Both the position numbers and the translations under genes were made by a program. This document shows positions 6,447 to 15,766 of a stretch of DNA of 64,000 nucleotides, in pieces. The stretch spans positions 1,736,001 through 1,800,000 of the forward strand of contig NZ_JACDTZ010000001.1 of the NCBI RefSeq assembly GCF_013978595.1, in the 5' to 3' direction. The notes beneath the pieces are model-generated. The model was not told the origin of the DNA and did not search any database. It saw only the letters and a program-made list of their open reading frames with translations. The stretch comes from Corynebacterium haematomassiliense (GTDB lineage Bacteria; Actinomycetota; Actinomycetes; Mycobacteriales; Mycobacteriaceae). How positions within the stretch are numbered: position 1 is the first letter of the stretch; the number at the start of each line of letters is the position of its first letter.

Positions 6447-9400
6447 TTACCGTTTGAGAGGGAGGATCTGCGGTACCGGCGGCAGGCCGAACTGGGTCGT
6501 GTCCACCACCTGGGTGGCCAGGAAGCCGAGACCGACCAGCACCAGCGGGATCAGGATCGCCGCGATGATGCCGCCGGTGGAGCTGCCGTTCGCCGAACCG
6601 TCGTTGCCATTTCCTGCCTCCGGCTCGCTAACGTGACTGTCCTCCGCCGGGGCGACGTTGCTCTTAGCCGGGGTCATTCGGGTGGTCGAGGCCGTTTCTG
6701 TCCGCGGGGTTGCAGCAGTCGGCTCCGCAACGGAAGTCGTGGACGGCACGGTCGTCGTCAGGGTCGCAGGCACGGGCTGCTCAGAGGACGGCGCCGGTGA
6801 TGTGGTGGAGGCAGGCGACGGAGAAGGCGCCTCGGTCGGGACCGGAGTGGGCTTGGGGGTCGGCTTCGGCGCTGGCTTCTTCGGGAAGGGCACCGTCATG
6901 CCGTCCAGGTTCTCAACGTTGAAGAAGTTGGCCGGGACCTGCTGGTAGTAGGTTTCGTTGCGGTCGTGGGCATCCGCCACCGCACGGAAGTTGGTGGCGG
7001 GGTTGCCGCGGGTGATCATGTCGATGCGGGCGCCGGTGTGGAAACCGTCAACCTCACCCGCGTACACAGCAAGGAAGCCCTTGCCGGGGATCCAGACCGG
7101 GGCGCCAATGGTGCGCGGGTCGGCGTGATCGGCAGAGTCAGTGAGGCCGTCCGAGAGCACGACCGCGGAACCGTCCTGGCCGAGGTAGGTGCCGCAGCGC
7201 TCGCCGGACGCGGTGGAGACGCAGACCTCATCGCCGGGGTTGGCGTCGGACCACTCAACGACGTCATCGCCGGTAACGCCGTTGGAGCCGGGCTGCACGA
7301 ACGGGGTATCCAGCTCGACGTAGGCGAACTTGTTGCGCGTCGTCGTGTCAGCGGCGGGGACGGTCAGCTGGCCCAGGGGCTCGCCGAACTCGGAGTACAG
7401 GGTGTCGCCGGAGGGGGCGCAGTCGGGGGAGGTGAACAGCACGTCGTCCTGGATCAGGGAGATGCTGCAGCGGGGGTCACCGGAGGCGTCGTAAAGCAGA
7501 TCGCCCTGGTTGATGCGTGGGTGGCGTTCGAAGGGGACCTCGCCGCCGTAGTGGTTGGGGCTCCAGAAGTTGGCGGATGCGCGCTGGTAGAAGCGCACGC
7601 CGAGCTCGTGGGCGCGCTTGACCGCGGCGGCGGAATCGGTCGGCGCCTCGGAAGTGAGCATGTCGATGCGGGTGGCCTCACCGCCCGCGCCGGAGACGCC
7701 GACGAAACCCTTCTGCGGGTTCCACAGCGCCGCACCGGGCTGGGCGGGCACGGGTGCGTCGTGGATGATCTGGGCGCCGTCGAGGCCGAAGAACGTGCCG
7801 CAACCTGCGTCGGAACACAGCTCGTCGCCGGGCTGCAACTCGTCCCACGCGGCGTGCTCGAGGTGGGTGTTGGCGCCCGGCTCCATGCGGCGGCCGGTCA
7901 CCGCAATAATGCCTGGCGACGTCCTCTCCGTCGCCGCAGCCGGCACCTCCAGGTCACCCACGTACTCGCCGGCGGCGGTGAAGAACCCGTCGGACTGGCA
8001 GTTCGCCGAGACGTAGAGGTGCTCATCTTCGACGCGGCCGATGATGCAGGTGGGGGCACCGGAGGCGTCGTAAAGCAAGGTGCCCTCATCGAGCTTGCGG
8101 GAGGGGAAGGGGACCACCGCGCCTTCGCCGCCGGCCCTGGACCAGAAGTTGGCGTCATTGTGGGCGAAGAACTGCTCGCCTTTGCGGCGCGCCTCGCGGA
8201 TCTGCTCGGTGTTGGGGCTGGCCCAGCCGTCATCGATCATGTCCGTGCGGGAACCGATGCCGTCGCGGTGGTAGACGCCCGCCAGGCCCTTGCCCTTGAC
8301 GTGCAGGCCCGCGCCGGGGAGCACGCCAGGGAGGTCGTCGACGAGGACGAGCTTGGAGCCGTCGTAGCCCGCGAACTCGGTGCAGGCGTCGCCGGCGCAG
8401 ACCTCGTCGCCCGGGGTCAGGTCCGTCCAGGGGATGAGGGCGGTGGTGGAGTTGTCGCCGGCAGACATGAAGTTACCGGTCACGGGGATAGTAGCAACCT
8501 GGTCGCTCACGGTTGAGGGCTTTTCTAGCTGGCCGACCAAATCGCCGAGACGGGTAAACACGTCCCATCCACACTCCGAGGAGACGACGAGATGCCCGTC
8601 TTCCACACTCGTGATCTCGCAGATCGCGTCACCGTACCAGTCGTACAGCGTCTCGCCCGCCTTAAACGTGCGCTCTGGGAATGGGACCGGCTGCGTCGGC
8701 TGCAGCTCCGCATCCACGAACATTGCAGGAGTCTTCTGGTAGTAGGGCTCATCCAGGTCGTAGGCGAGGGCTACCTCCGCAGCGTGGGAGAACTCCCGGC
8801 CTTGTACGAAGGTCATGTCGATGCGCATGCCACGGCCCCACTGATCCCTGCTGCCGGTGTAGACGCCGGCAAAGCCCTTCCCAGGGATCCACAGCGGGCC
8901 ACCCGGAATGGCAAAGTCACCTTCGAAGGGACGCTCGAGCACCAAACGTGGGCCGTCGAAGCCCAGGAGCGTGGTGCACGCCTCCTCCCCGCTGGTCTTA
9001 CCGGTGGTGCAAATCGGGTCTCCCGGAGCAAGCTCATCCCACGGGACGATACGGTCCGCGCCGGGCAGGTTCTCGCCCTCTCCCCAGTAGGAATCCACCA
9101 GCGTGGTGGTCGCGGTGCGGTGGTTTTGGTATGCCCCACCTTCGACCACCGCAACCTCTCGGCCCAACACCGTGTAGAGGTACTTGTGCCCGCAGTCAGT
9201 TGCGAAGTAGAGGCGATTGTCGTCGACGTAACCGACCCGACAGACCGGTTTCCCATCAGCGTTGTAGAGGAAATCGCCCTGCTTGATTACTTGCGCTGGC
9301 ACCGGGATCGCCTCGCCCCGCAGCCCCAGAAGCGTGCGGTACACCGCAAAGATGGAGTAGTACGGAACGCCAAGTTCAAACGAGCGAAGCACGCCCTTCA

Positions 9401-10694
9401 TATCAAGCGAGATTCGGTTGTTGTTGTCGGTTTCGGCGTAGGGGTAGGACGCAGACGCGGCAGTTTCGTCTTTCGCTCCACCCGAAAAGATGCCGACGAG
9501 CCCGCTGCCGTCTTTCGCCCACACAGGCCCGCCAGAGTCTCCAGGTTTGCCTACAACGCTGTCGGTCATGACGATGTCGGCCCCATCAACACCCCTGACC
9601 TCGCCACACCGGATGCGGGGTTTCGTGGTCTGCCCGTAGGCGCACACCTCAAGGCCGGGTGTGATGTCTTCATACGGCACAACGGAGTCGCCGGAGAAGG
9701 TGTTCTCACCGAGCTTCACCCACGGGCTGTCCACGGTGATGTACCCGTGGTCGTTGCGGATCTTCGTGCGATCATCCTCCGGCAGCGTCTCGTCTTCCTG
9801 GTATTTCGTGTGGAAGGTGCCTATACGCTCCAGAGGCCGGAAATCGTCGTTCCCCAGCCAGATTTCGTCCCCTTCGGAACCACAGTGGCCGGCCGAGTAG
9901 ACCACGCCATCTGCAAGGAAGCCGGCCGTGCAGCGCCCCTTGCCCACGTTGATAATCGGCATACCCTGGTCAACTGCAGCCGGCCCGGGAAACACAACCT
10001 GCTCGCCGACCCCGGCTGCCGGGGAAAACTCCCGCACCTCTGCGTGCTGCGCATCGCCGTACCGCGCTTCAATGTAGGCGGGATCTACCGCATGCGGGCT
10101 CTCTACGATGCGGTCCGGACGGGTGATCAAGGAGTAGCCGCCCATCTCCCCAGTGAAGAGTCCCGCAAGACTTCTGCCGTTGGCCAGGACGGGCTCGCCC
10201 AACACCGGCGATGCTGCAGCGATGTCGTTGTCCGCCACAACGGTGCCGCCGTCAAAGCCGTAGTTCCAGCTCACCGCGAGCGAACCATCAGGCGCCTGCC
10301 GGGACAGCAAGACCGCCCCGCGCACCGCGTCGAACTCATCCAGCTCGTACTCGTTGTCCCCCTCGGCCACGTCCATGTCCAGCTTGATCCAGCCGAAGTC
10401 GTTGCGCCGCGTCTCGGGGTCATAGAGGGTTTCGAAGCTGCCCAGGTAGTTGTTATCGATGTCGCGGAACAGGTCGCCGTCGGAACCGCATTGTCCGGCG
10501 GTGAAAGCGTAGCCGTCGCGAAGCCAGCCGACCGCACACTCCTGACCATTGGAGACGTTGTAAATCAGATCGCCCTGATTCAGGTCCGCTACCGGGGCCG
10601 CCTCGGCAGCGGGTGCGGGCACTTGGCTTATCTGCGCAACCACGGCCACCGCCGTCAGCGCAGCAAGGGAACGAGAGGAAACACGAACGGACAT
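6447..10694 (-). CDS. Surface protein with six chymotrypsin-fold units, only one catalytically complete
   Basis: 1415 residues: Sec signal peptide (1-32), six units of about 200 residues starting near 39, 242, 470, 677, 868 and 1061, a Pro/Thr/Ser-rich stalk from about 1270, and a C-terminal hydrophobic helix with a Pro-rich tail ending ILPLKR. Each unit opens with a QGDLxYxxxGxxxC-type strand and a Cys pair. Unit 2 keeps a complete trypsin-like triad: His270 (SAGHCG), Asp315 (RNDHGY) and Ser387 (GDSGGP). In the others the His position reads Q, D, E, N or D (for example FTAGQCG, FATDCG), and GDSGG is replaced by IPGGP, LPGAG or IGAPV. I infer an anchored cell-surface protease with five non-catalytic relatives, perhaps binding domains. 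Substrate is unknown. A weak GAAGG lies before the ATG. Confidence 0.85.
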   Translation of the reverse strand: MSVRVSSRSLAALTAVAVVAQISQVPAPAAEAAPVADLNQGDLIYNVSNGQECAVGWLRDGYAFTAGQCGSDGDLFRDIDNNYLGSFETLYDPETRRNDFGWIKLDMDVAEGDNEYELDEFDAVRGAVLLSRQAPDGSLAVSWNYGFDGGTVVADNDIAAASPVLGEPVLANGRSLAGLFTGEMGGYSLITRPDRIVESPHAVDPAYIEARYGDAQHAEVREFSPAAGVGEQVVFPGPAAVDQGMPIINVGKGRCTAGFLADGVVYSAGHCGSEGDEIWLGNDDFRPLERIGTFHTKYQEDETLPEDDRTKIRNDHGYITVDSPWVKLGENTFSGDSVVPYEDITPGLEVCAYGQTTKPRIRCGEVRGVDGADIVMTDSVVGKPGDSGGPVWAKDGSGLVGIFSGGAKDETAASASYPYAETDNNNRISLDMKGVLRSFELGVPYYSIFAVYRTLLGLRGEAIPVPAQVIKQGDFLYNADGKPVCRVGYVDDNRLYFATDCGHKYLYTVLGREVAVVEGGAYQNHRTATTTLVDSYWGEGENLPGADRIVPWDELAPGDPICTTGKTSGEEACTTLLGFDGPRLVLERPFEGDFAIPGGPLWIPGKGFAGVYTGSRDQWGRGMRIDMTFVQGREFSHAAEVALAYDLDEPYYQKTPAMFVDAELQPTQPVPFPERTFKAGETLYDWYGDAICEITSVEDGHLVVSSECGWDVFTRLGDLVGQLEKPSTVSDQVATIPVTGNFMSAGDNSTTALIPWTDLTPGDEVCAGDACTEFAGYDGSKLVLVDDLPGVLPGAGLHVKGKGLAGVYHRDGIGSRTDMIDDGWASPNTEQIREARRKGEQFFAHNDANFWSRAGGEGAVVPFPSRKLDEGTLLYDASGAPTCIIGRVEDEHLYVSANCQSDGFFTAAGEYVGDLEVPAAATERTSPGIIAVTGRRMEPGANTHLEHAAWDELQPGDELCSDAGCGTFFGLDGAQIIHDAPVPAQPGAALWNPQKGFVGVSGAGGEATRIDMLTSEAPTDSAAAVKRAHELGVRFYQRASANFWSPNHYGGEVPFERHPRINQGDLLYDASGDPRCSISLIQDDVLFTSPDCAPSGDTLYSEFGEPLGQLTVPAADTTTRNKFAYVELDTPFVQPGSNGVTGDDVVEWSDANPGDEVCVSTASGERCGTYLGQDGSAVVLSDGLTDSADHADPRTIGAPVWIPGKGFLAVYAGEVDGFHTGARIDMITRGNPATNFRAVADAHDRNETYYQQVPANFFNVENLDGMTVPFPKKPAPKPTPKPTPVPTEAPSPSPASTTSPAPSSEQPVPATLTTTVPSTTSVAEPTAATPRTETASTTRMTPAKSNVAPAEDSHVSEPEAGNGNDGSANGSSTGGIIAAILIPLVLVGLGFLATQVVDTTQFGLPPVPQILPLKR

Positions 10695-10893
10695 AGACAG
10701 ACCTTCGCTCTTAGTAGTGATGACAAGTTGAGATTACTTCGGCTTTCACGTGTCCCCAAGCGGTCTTGCAGGTTTTGGCCAGCTTCTTAGCAAGTCCTTA
10801 CCTCCGTTGCCCCCGCGCTACCCCCCCGGGGGGTTCCGGCGCTTCCGCCCGCCTCTTCGTCTGCGCGTCCGTTCCAGTAGACATCGGGGTGAG

Positions 10894-10913
10894 GGTTCCG
10901 CAACTGCGGAACC
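10894..10913. repeat. Inverted repeat in the divergent intergenic region
   Basis: GGTTCCGCA and TGCGGAACC form a near-perfect palindrome around AC. The region 10695-10997 separates two divergent genes for exported proteins and otherwise shows only the promoter of the downstream gene. The core TCCGCA/TGCGGA recurs at 15285, 50108 and 50203. Confidence 0.55.
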
Positions 10914-10984
10914 TCCTCAACACCTACTCGAGGGTTCAGCCGCCTCCGACCACCCGTTCCGCTGTCGAAGCCCCAGCGCAGCCC

Positions 10985-10990
10985 TATAGT
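10985..10990 (+). promoter_or_regulatory. -10 hexamer TATAGT, leaderless start
   Basis: TATAGT ends exactly 7 nt before ATG 10998, and no ribosome-binding site lies between. Transcription would begin at or next to the start codon. Confidence 0.6.
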
Positions 10991-10997
10991 TCTGACT

Positions 10998-12839
10998 ATG
11001 TCACGTTCCCGCATCGCGCCCGCCGCGCTGGCCTGCGCCCTCGCCGTCAGCACCGTTCATCTCCCCGCCGCCGAGGCGCAGTCCTCCGGCAGCTCCACCA
11101 GGACCGTCAACCAGCAGGGCTTCGACGAAGCCACCGCGAAGTGGCAGCCGCTTTTCGACGCCGCATCCGCCGCCCTCACCAAAGCCGAGCAGGACTCGAA
11201 GGCTGCGCAGTCCCAGCGCGACTCCGCCCGCGCCGAGCTGGCAAAGGCAGACGCCCAGGTGGAGTCCGCACGAAGCGAGGTGGAGCTCCTGAAGGGGCGG
11301 CTGGAGCGGGCGGACGTGGAGGGGCGTCAGCTTGATGTCGATAAGGCGCAGCGCGCATTGGAAGCCGCGCGTGCCGCGCACGAGGCCAAGGCGGGGGAGC
11401 TAGCGCGAGCGGAGGAGGCGGCACGCGAGCGGGCGGAGGATACCGCGAAGGCGCAGGCCAACGTGGACGAAAAGGCGACTGCGGCGCGCGGCGTCCGGGA
11501 GGAGTTGGACGCGCTGGAGGCGAAGCAGCACGCCGCCGCGAACGCCCTCGCAGACGTTGATGCGCGCGAGGCCGCGGGCGCGGACTACACCCAGGAGGAC
11601 TGGGAGCGGCTGGTCGCGGACGCGGTTGTGGAGATCACCAACGAGTACCGCGCGCGCCACGGCATGCACCCGCTGGTGAGCCACGACGTTTTCAACGACA
11701 ACGCCCGCGACTGGAGCGGCGTGCTAGCCGCCGACGTGAACCGTGGCATGGATCCGAAGAACGTGCTGCGCCACGCCAAGTTCGAGGACTACGGCTTCAG
11801 CGGCGAGAACGCCACGTACGATTGGCTCGGCTGGCCCAGCGTGAGGCCGGCAACCGCCACGCGCGCGGATTGGGCGCACCTTGCCGAGGACTTCTTCACC
11901 TCCTGGCGCAACTCCACCAGGCACAACCGGGGCATGCTCGCCTCCGGCATCACCGGCATCGGCGTGGGCGTGCGCACCGCAGCCGACGGCACGGCGTTTG
12001 CCATCATGCAGTTTTACGAGCTGGGCACCCCGGACGGCGACTACATGCTCGGCCCGGACGCCGGTTCGAGGAAGGCGAAGGCCAGCGGCAAGGGCTTCTA
12101 CGTCTCTACCGGCGCGCGCGAGACGCTCGGCATCGCGCCGCTGACCGTGGACCTCAACGACCGCAGGGACGCCAACCCCAGCTACGGCGACTTCAACCGC
12201 CGCGCCCTCGAATCGGTGTCCGAATCGGCACCGCGCGCACTGGCTGTGCAGGTTTCCCACGACTACGCGGCGGAGCGCGCGGAGCACGTCGAGGCCAAGC
12301 GCACGCTGGATGCGCAGGTGGCGGCGCAGACCGAGCGCGACACCGCCGCGCAGGAGGCCCTCGCCATTGCGCGCAGGCAGCTTAACGACGCAAGCTCCGC
12401 CCAGCACACCGCCGAAGCGCGACGCGACCGCCTGTCGGAGGAGGCCGCCGCACTTTCCGGCAACGTCACCGCCTCCCAGGCAGCCCTCGACGCCGCCGCC
12501 GAGGAGCTGGAGTGGGCGAAGTCGGTGGACCGCGAGAAGCTCGAAGCTGATATCGCCGCAGCTGAGGAGCGTCTCGCCGAGGCGGAGCAGGCAGCGGAGG
12601 ATGCGTACCTGAGCTACGGCAACACGCAGCAGGCCTTGGACGAGGCGGAGGACGAGGTTGCCGAAGCCAAAGCTGAGGTCGCGCGCGTGACCGCGCAGCG
12701 CCCGACGCTGACGCAGTACACCACCACCGAAACCAACACTGCGGCGGTCGTGCTTGGTGTGCTGGCCGCGCTGGCGGTCGTGGGCATCGGCGTGGTGGCG
12801 TTGGCGCCGCGCCTCGGCATCGAGCTGCCCTGGCAGTAG
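10998..12839 (+). CDS. Exported CAP/SCP-domain protein between two coiled coils, membrane-anchored
   Basis: The product is 613 residues. Residues 1-27 are a Sec signal ending in AEAQ. About 40-195 is Ala/Glu/Lys-rich coiled coil. About 203-345 is a CAP/SCP (CAP superfamily) domain: NEYRARHGMHPLVSHDVFND, GENATYDW and NRGMLASGITGIGVGV. A second coiled coil covers about 430-575, then a transmembrane helix and the short tail RLGIELPWQ. Bacterial CAP proteins are usually single small secreted domains, so the long flanking coiled coils are unusual. They suggest a spacer that holds the domain away from the membrane or a wall-spanning oligomer. The start is fixed by TATAGT 7 nt upstream. It is divergent from the protease-array gene. 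Confidence 0.85.
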   Translation: MSRSRIAPAALACALAVSTVHLPAAEAQSSGSSTRTVNQQGFDEATAKWQPLFDAASAALTKAEQDSKAAQSQRDSARAELAKADAQVESARSEVELLKGRLERADVEGRQLDVDKAQRALEAARAAHEAKAGELARAEEAARERAEDTAKAQANVDEKATAARGVREELDALEAKQHAAANALADVDAREAAGADYTQEDWERLVADAVVEITNEYRARHGMHPLVSHDVFNDNARDWSGVLAADVNRGMDPKNVLRHAKFEDYGFSGENATYDWLGWPSVRPATATRADWAHLAEDFFTSWRNSTRHNRGMLASGITGIGVGVRTAADGTAFAIMQFYELGTPDGDYMLGPDAGSRKAKASGKGFYVSTGARETLGIAPLTVDLNDRRDANPSYGDFNRRALESVSESAPRALAVQVSHDYAAERAEHVEAKRTLDAQVAAQTERDTAAQEALAIARRQLNDASSAQHTAEARRDRLSEEAAALSGNVTASQAALDAAAEELEWAKSVDREKLEADIAAAEERLAEAEQAAEDAYLSYGNTQQALDEAEDEVAEAKAEVARVTAQRPTLTQYTTTETNTAAVVLGVLAALAVVGIGVVALAPRLGIELPWQ

Positions 12840-12843
12840 CGGT

Positions 12844-14013
12844 TCAGCCCCGGCGGCCGGCGGCGTCGGCGAACTCGTCGAGCAACGCGAGCACGTCGGG
12901 GGAGCGCCACCCGCGCTGGCGTTTATCCAACTGCGCGGAGATGACGAGGCCGTCGTCTTCCAGCCTGTCCAGAGCATTTCGAGCCGTCTCCGCTGACACG
13001 CCAAACTCCGCGGACACCGCAGCAGTGGTCAACACGGGCCGTTGCAGCAGCAGGTCGAGCACCCGCCAGGCCAGCGCGTCGGCGCGGGCGGTGAGCTGCT
13101 CGTTCCACTCCGCACGAACGGCACCAAGCTCCGCTGCCAGCCAGGATCCGCGCTCGGCGGCATCGATGGCGGCACGGGCGAACAGCTGCACGATCCGGTC
13201 CACATCGCCGCCGCGGTAGGCATCGAGCGTAGCGAAGTACCCCGTTGTGTCGGTGAGGAGGCTGGCGGAGAGGGGGAGGGCGGAGCTCGTCGTTAAGCTA
13301 CGCTCCCGCAACACCACATGCACAAGCGCACGGCCCGTGCGGCTGTTGCCGTCGGCGAACGGGTGGATCGTCTCAAACTGCGCGTGCGCGATCGCCGCCT
13401 GGGCGAGCGCCGGGAGGTCATCGCGCGCCATGAACTCGCCAAGATCCGCCATCAGCTCCCCAAGATGGCGCTGGTGGGGCGGCACGAACATCGCCCCGGC
13501 GGGGGAGTAGTCGCTGCCGCCGATCCACACCTGAGCGTTACGCAGCACGCCCGCGATCTCTGGAGCGGAATCCGTAAGCAGGATCCGGTGCATCTCCACG
13601 ATGCCATCCACGCTCGCGCGGGCCCGCTCCACCGCGGCCTCCATCTGACGAGTGTTCGCCGCAATCAGCGCCGCATTTCCCCGCCCGCGGCCAGTGACCT
13701 CCGCCTCCAGCACCTTGCGAGCCGACGACGTGAGCTGCTCAATGCGACTAGACGCGGCCGACTCACTGCGAAGCAGCAGCGGGGTAAACGGCACGACCCG
13801 GTGCGCGTCCGTCGTATCGAACCGCACGGCCGCGACCGTCGCCTGTTCCACCAGCGCACGCGTCTCCTCAGCGAGCGCGAGCTGCTGGTTCGCAATCTTC
13901 GGGACCACTGCGGCCTCATACTCGCGCGGCATCCTCTTCGCCGCCCGCCGCGGGTACGAATCGGGCGCGGGCGACCACGGGAGCGTCTCAGTTTCCACCC
14001 GCGGCCAGTTCAT
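12844..14013 (-). CDS. Fic-family protein with N-terminal inhibitory motif and C-terminal winged helix
   Basis: 389 residues. The Fic motif HPFADGNSRTGR (217-228) keeps the catalytic His and the terminal Arg, with Ser where the canonical motif has Gly. The sequence SSRIEQ at 88-93 resembles the inhibitory helix (S/TxxxE) of class II Fic proteins, so the enzyme probably carries its own antitoxin element. The C-terminal 80 residues look like a winged helix (VSAEFGVSAETARNALDRLEDDGLV). The likely activity is AMP transfer to a protein target. TAGTCT sits 7 nt before ATG 14013, suggesting a leaderless mRNA. A HigA-like gene lies 60 bp upstream on the same strand. Ends converge with the CAP gene. 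Confidence 0.85.
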   Translation of the reverse strand: MNWPRVETETLPWSPAPDSYPRRAAKRMPREYEAAVVPKIANQQLALAEETRALVEQATVAAVRFDTTDAHRVVPFTPLLLRSESAASSRIEQLTSSARKVLEAEVTGRGRGNAALIAANTRQMEAAVERARASVDGIVEMHRILLTDSAPEIAGVLRNAQVWIGGSDYSPAGAMFVPPHQRHLGELMADLGEFMARDDLPALAQAAIAHAQFETIHPFADGNSRTGRALVHVVLRERSLTTSSALPLSASLLTDTTGYFATLDAYRGGDVDRIVQLFARAAIDAAERGSWLAAELGAVRAEWNEQLTARADALAWRVLDLLLQRPVLTTAAVSAEFGVSAETARNALDRLEDDGLVISAQLDKRQRGWRSPDVLALLDEFADAAGRRG

Positions 14014-14072
14014 ACGAGGGAGACTACCAAACTTACGCCGTTATCTTTGGTGGTTGCCCACGAACACCAAAC

Positions 14073-14333
14073 TTATCGACGGCTAAAGCGCTCCCACACC
14101 CGGTACGTGTCCTGCAGATTGAGCCACAGCTCTGTCGAGGTACCAAGCGCTGCCCCGGCCAGCTCGGCGGATTCCCGCGTCAGCTCCCGCTCGCCCGAGA
14201 TGAGCTCTTCAACAAAGCGCGTCGACCGTCCCATGATCGCGGCGAAATCTGCTTCGCTCCAACCACGTTCTTCTAGTTCCTCCGCGAGGAAGTCTCCCGC
14301 CGGGAACGCTTCGGCCAAGGGTTGAATAGCCAT
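14073..14333 (-). CDS. HigA-like XRE antitoxin-type regulator
   Basis: 86 residues with the HigA arrangement: GDFLAEELEERGWSEADFAAIMGRS forms the first helices and recognition helix, then LISGERELTRESAELAGAALGTSTELWLNLQDTYR. The usual HigB toxin gene is absent on either side. The next gene downstream encodes a Fic protein, so this could be a regulator of that gene or an orphan. The stop codon region overlaps a one-mismatch copy of the dispersed word at 14072. Confidence 0.75.
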   Translation of the reverse strand: MAIQPLAEAFPAGDFLAEELEERGWSEADFAAIMGRSTRFVEELISGERELTRESAELAGAALGTSTELWLNLQDTYRVWERFSRR

Positions 14334-14354
14334 TGTTCACTGACGATACCGCCG

Positions 14355-15161
14355 CTACGCGGGCCGCGTCCCCCAACTGCGGAACCGGTGCCGGTCTACC
14401 ACCTCCTCCACGGCATACACCATGTCCCGAAGGGCACCGTACCCCGCGAGCTTCGCCTCCAGGTCCACGATCAATTGCAGGCCATCGACCCACATCTCCA
14501 TAACCACGCGCGGTTCCGCCGTCCCCGGCGCGAACAGCGGCAGCGGGAAGTACGCTGAGCCGGAGTCTTTACCGATTTCGCTGCCATCCACCTCGCTGCA
14601 TTTGTAGTTTAGGCCTATCTCCGCCAGGCCGTCGCCAGCCAATTCAGCGCTAGGTTCTGGGAACTCTACCTCCCGGATTTCCACCCGCATCGCGCGATCC
14701 GCTTCGCCTGCGTGGGAGAGAGGTTTCGGCAGCACGCTGGAGATGGTGTCGCAAAGCGGCCCCATCATGTCCAGACGGCCGGCGTCGGCGCATTCCCGGG
14801 CGAAGATCGCGAGCCCGTATACGCCTGCAAACCGCGGTTCCCGCGCGAGCGCCTCCCCGCTGATCTCCACCATCAACCTGGCCGCCGAACCCGCTGATTC
14901 GACGGTTGTCGCTTGCCGCATCAGCAGCAGCGGCAAGCCAGCCATCAAGGCGATGCCTGCGAGGTGCTCAGCCACCTCACCTGCTTCCGGCTGCTTCATA
15001 CTGACCGTCCGACACTTTGTGGCCGCCCGATTTAGTCCGGCAACAACCGCTTGCCCAAGCTCCCGCCCGGAAGCGTCAATCTCACCGAAACGGTTCGCAA
15101 CAATTACCCGGCCCCCAACGTGCGTTCCCGCCGCCTTGGCCCCAATTTTCCAAGTTTTCAT
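14355..15161 (-). CDS. Hypothetical protein
   Basis: About 268 residues if the start is ATG 15161 (MKTWKIGAKAAG). The frame extends to 15197. It has no signal peptide. The central part has a small hydrophobic stretch (IALMAGLPLLLMRQ) and the C-terminus is acidic with LIVDLEAKLAGYGALRDMVYAVEEVVDRH. I recognise no family. It lies between the HigA-like and HipB-like genes, on the same strand, 21 bp before the HigA-like start, so it may share their transcript. Confidence 0.5.
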   Translation of the reverse strand: MKTWKIGAKAAGTHVGGRVIVANRFGEIDASGRELGQAVVAGLNRAATKCRTVSMKQPEAGEVAEHLAGIALMAGLPLLLMRQATTVESAGSAARLMVEISGEALAREPRFAGVYGLAIFARECADAGRLDMMGPLCDTISSVLPKPLSHAGEADRAMRVEIREVEFPEPSAELAGDGLAEIGLNYKCSEVDGSEIGKDSGSAYFPLPLFAPGTAEPRVVMEMWVDGLQLIVDLEAKLAGYGALRDMVYAVEEVVDRHRFRSWGTRPA

Positions 15162-15284
15162 CCCCATGCCCAGCAGCCTACGTCGCACCCGGCGCAAGCA
15201 CAGCCCCTCACGTGCTCATTTCAGTGGACATCCGCCTATCGACGCACCAAAGGTTTCCCCCAGAAACAGTTGGTGCGCACCCAG

Positions 15285-15302
15285 TTGTCCGCAATGCGGA
15301 GT
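15285..15302. repeat. Dispersed inverted-repeat element, copy 1
   Basis: The 18-bp TTGTCCGCAATGCGGAGT is preceded by AGTTGGTG at 15269. The same two blocks recur at 50092-50125 and 50185-50220. A GCYTATCGACG word lies 40 bp upstream at 15234. It follows the stop of the HipB-like gene. Confidence 0.65.
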
Positions 15303-15318
15303 CCGCAAGGGGCGACGC

Positions 15319-15543
15319 TCAAAATCGCCCCAACTCGTCAGCTCTATGCACGACGGGTTCAAGGTCGTACCCGAGCACGGCAAGAACGTCGATCACCTTG
15401 CCAAGCTCGGCCGTCGGCTTACCGTACTCCAGCTCCCGAAGGAACCGGTCCGACACGTCGGCAAGCTCGGCGACCTCCAGTCGGGTCAGCCTCCGCTCCT
15501 TACGCTGGGCGCGCACAAAGCTGCCGAGTGCCTCTATGTCCAC
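15319..15543 (-). CDS. HipB-like XRE-family regulator (orphan)
   Basis: 74 residues. The helix-turn-helix spans FVRAQRKERRLTRLEVAELADVSDRFLRELEYGK, followed by KVIDVLAVLGYDLEPV, a C-terminal strand typical of HipB. No HipA kinase gene follows. The next minus-strand gene is an unrelated hypothetical. It may be a leftover antitoxin or an independent regulator. The start is GTG 15543; ATG is not available nearby, and GAGGAG lies about 15 nt upstream. Confidence 0.65.
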   Translation of the reverse strand: MDIEALGSFVRAQRKERRLTRLEVAELADVSDRFLRELEYGKPTAELGKVIDVLAVLGYDLEPVVHRADELGRF

Positions 15544-15766
15544 GTGTCACGTCTCCTCGCTGACCGTATGCTGTTACGGAACGTTCGCACCGAATCTGTT
15601 CCTATAGGCCGTGAGGCTAGCGCAAAACAGCGCATTTCGGTGCGTTCGATCCGACTTGGAGGCACGCTCCTTCAATTTCAGATCGACACGTTCGTTCCGC
15701 CGAGGGCAAGCTGGCAGGGTGGTCTCGGCCGCATACACGCAGCGATCTGCCTATCTTCGCACCGGC

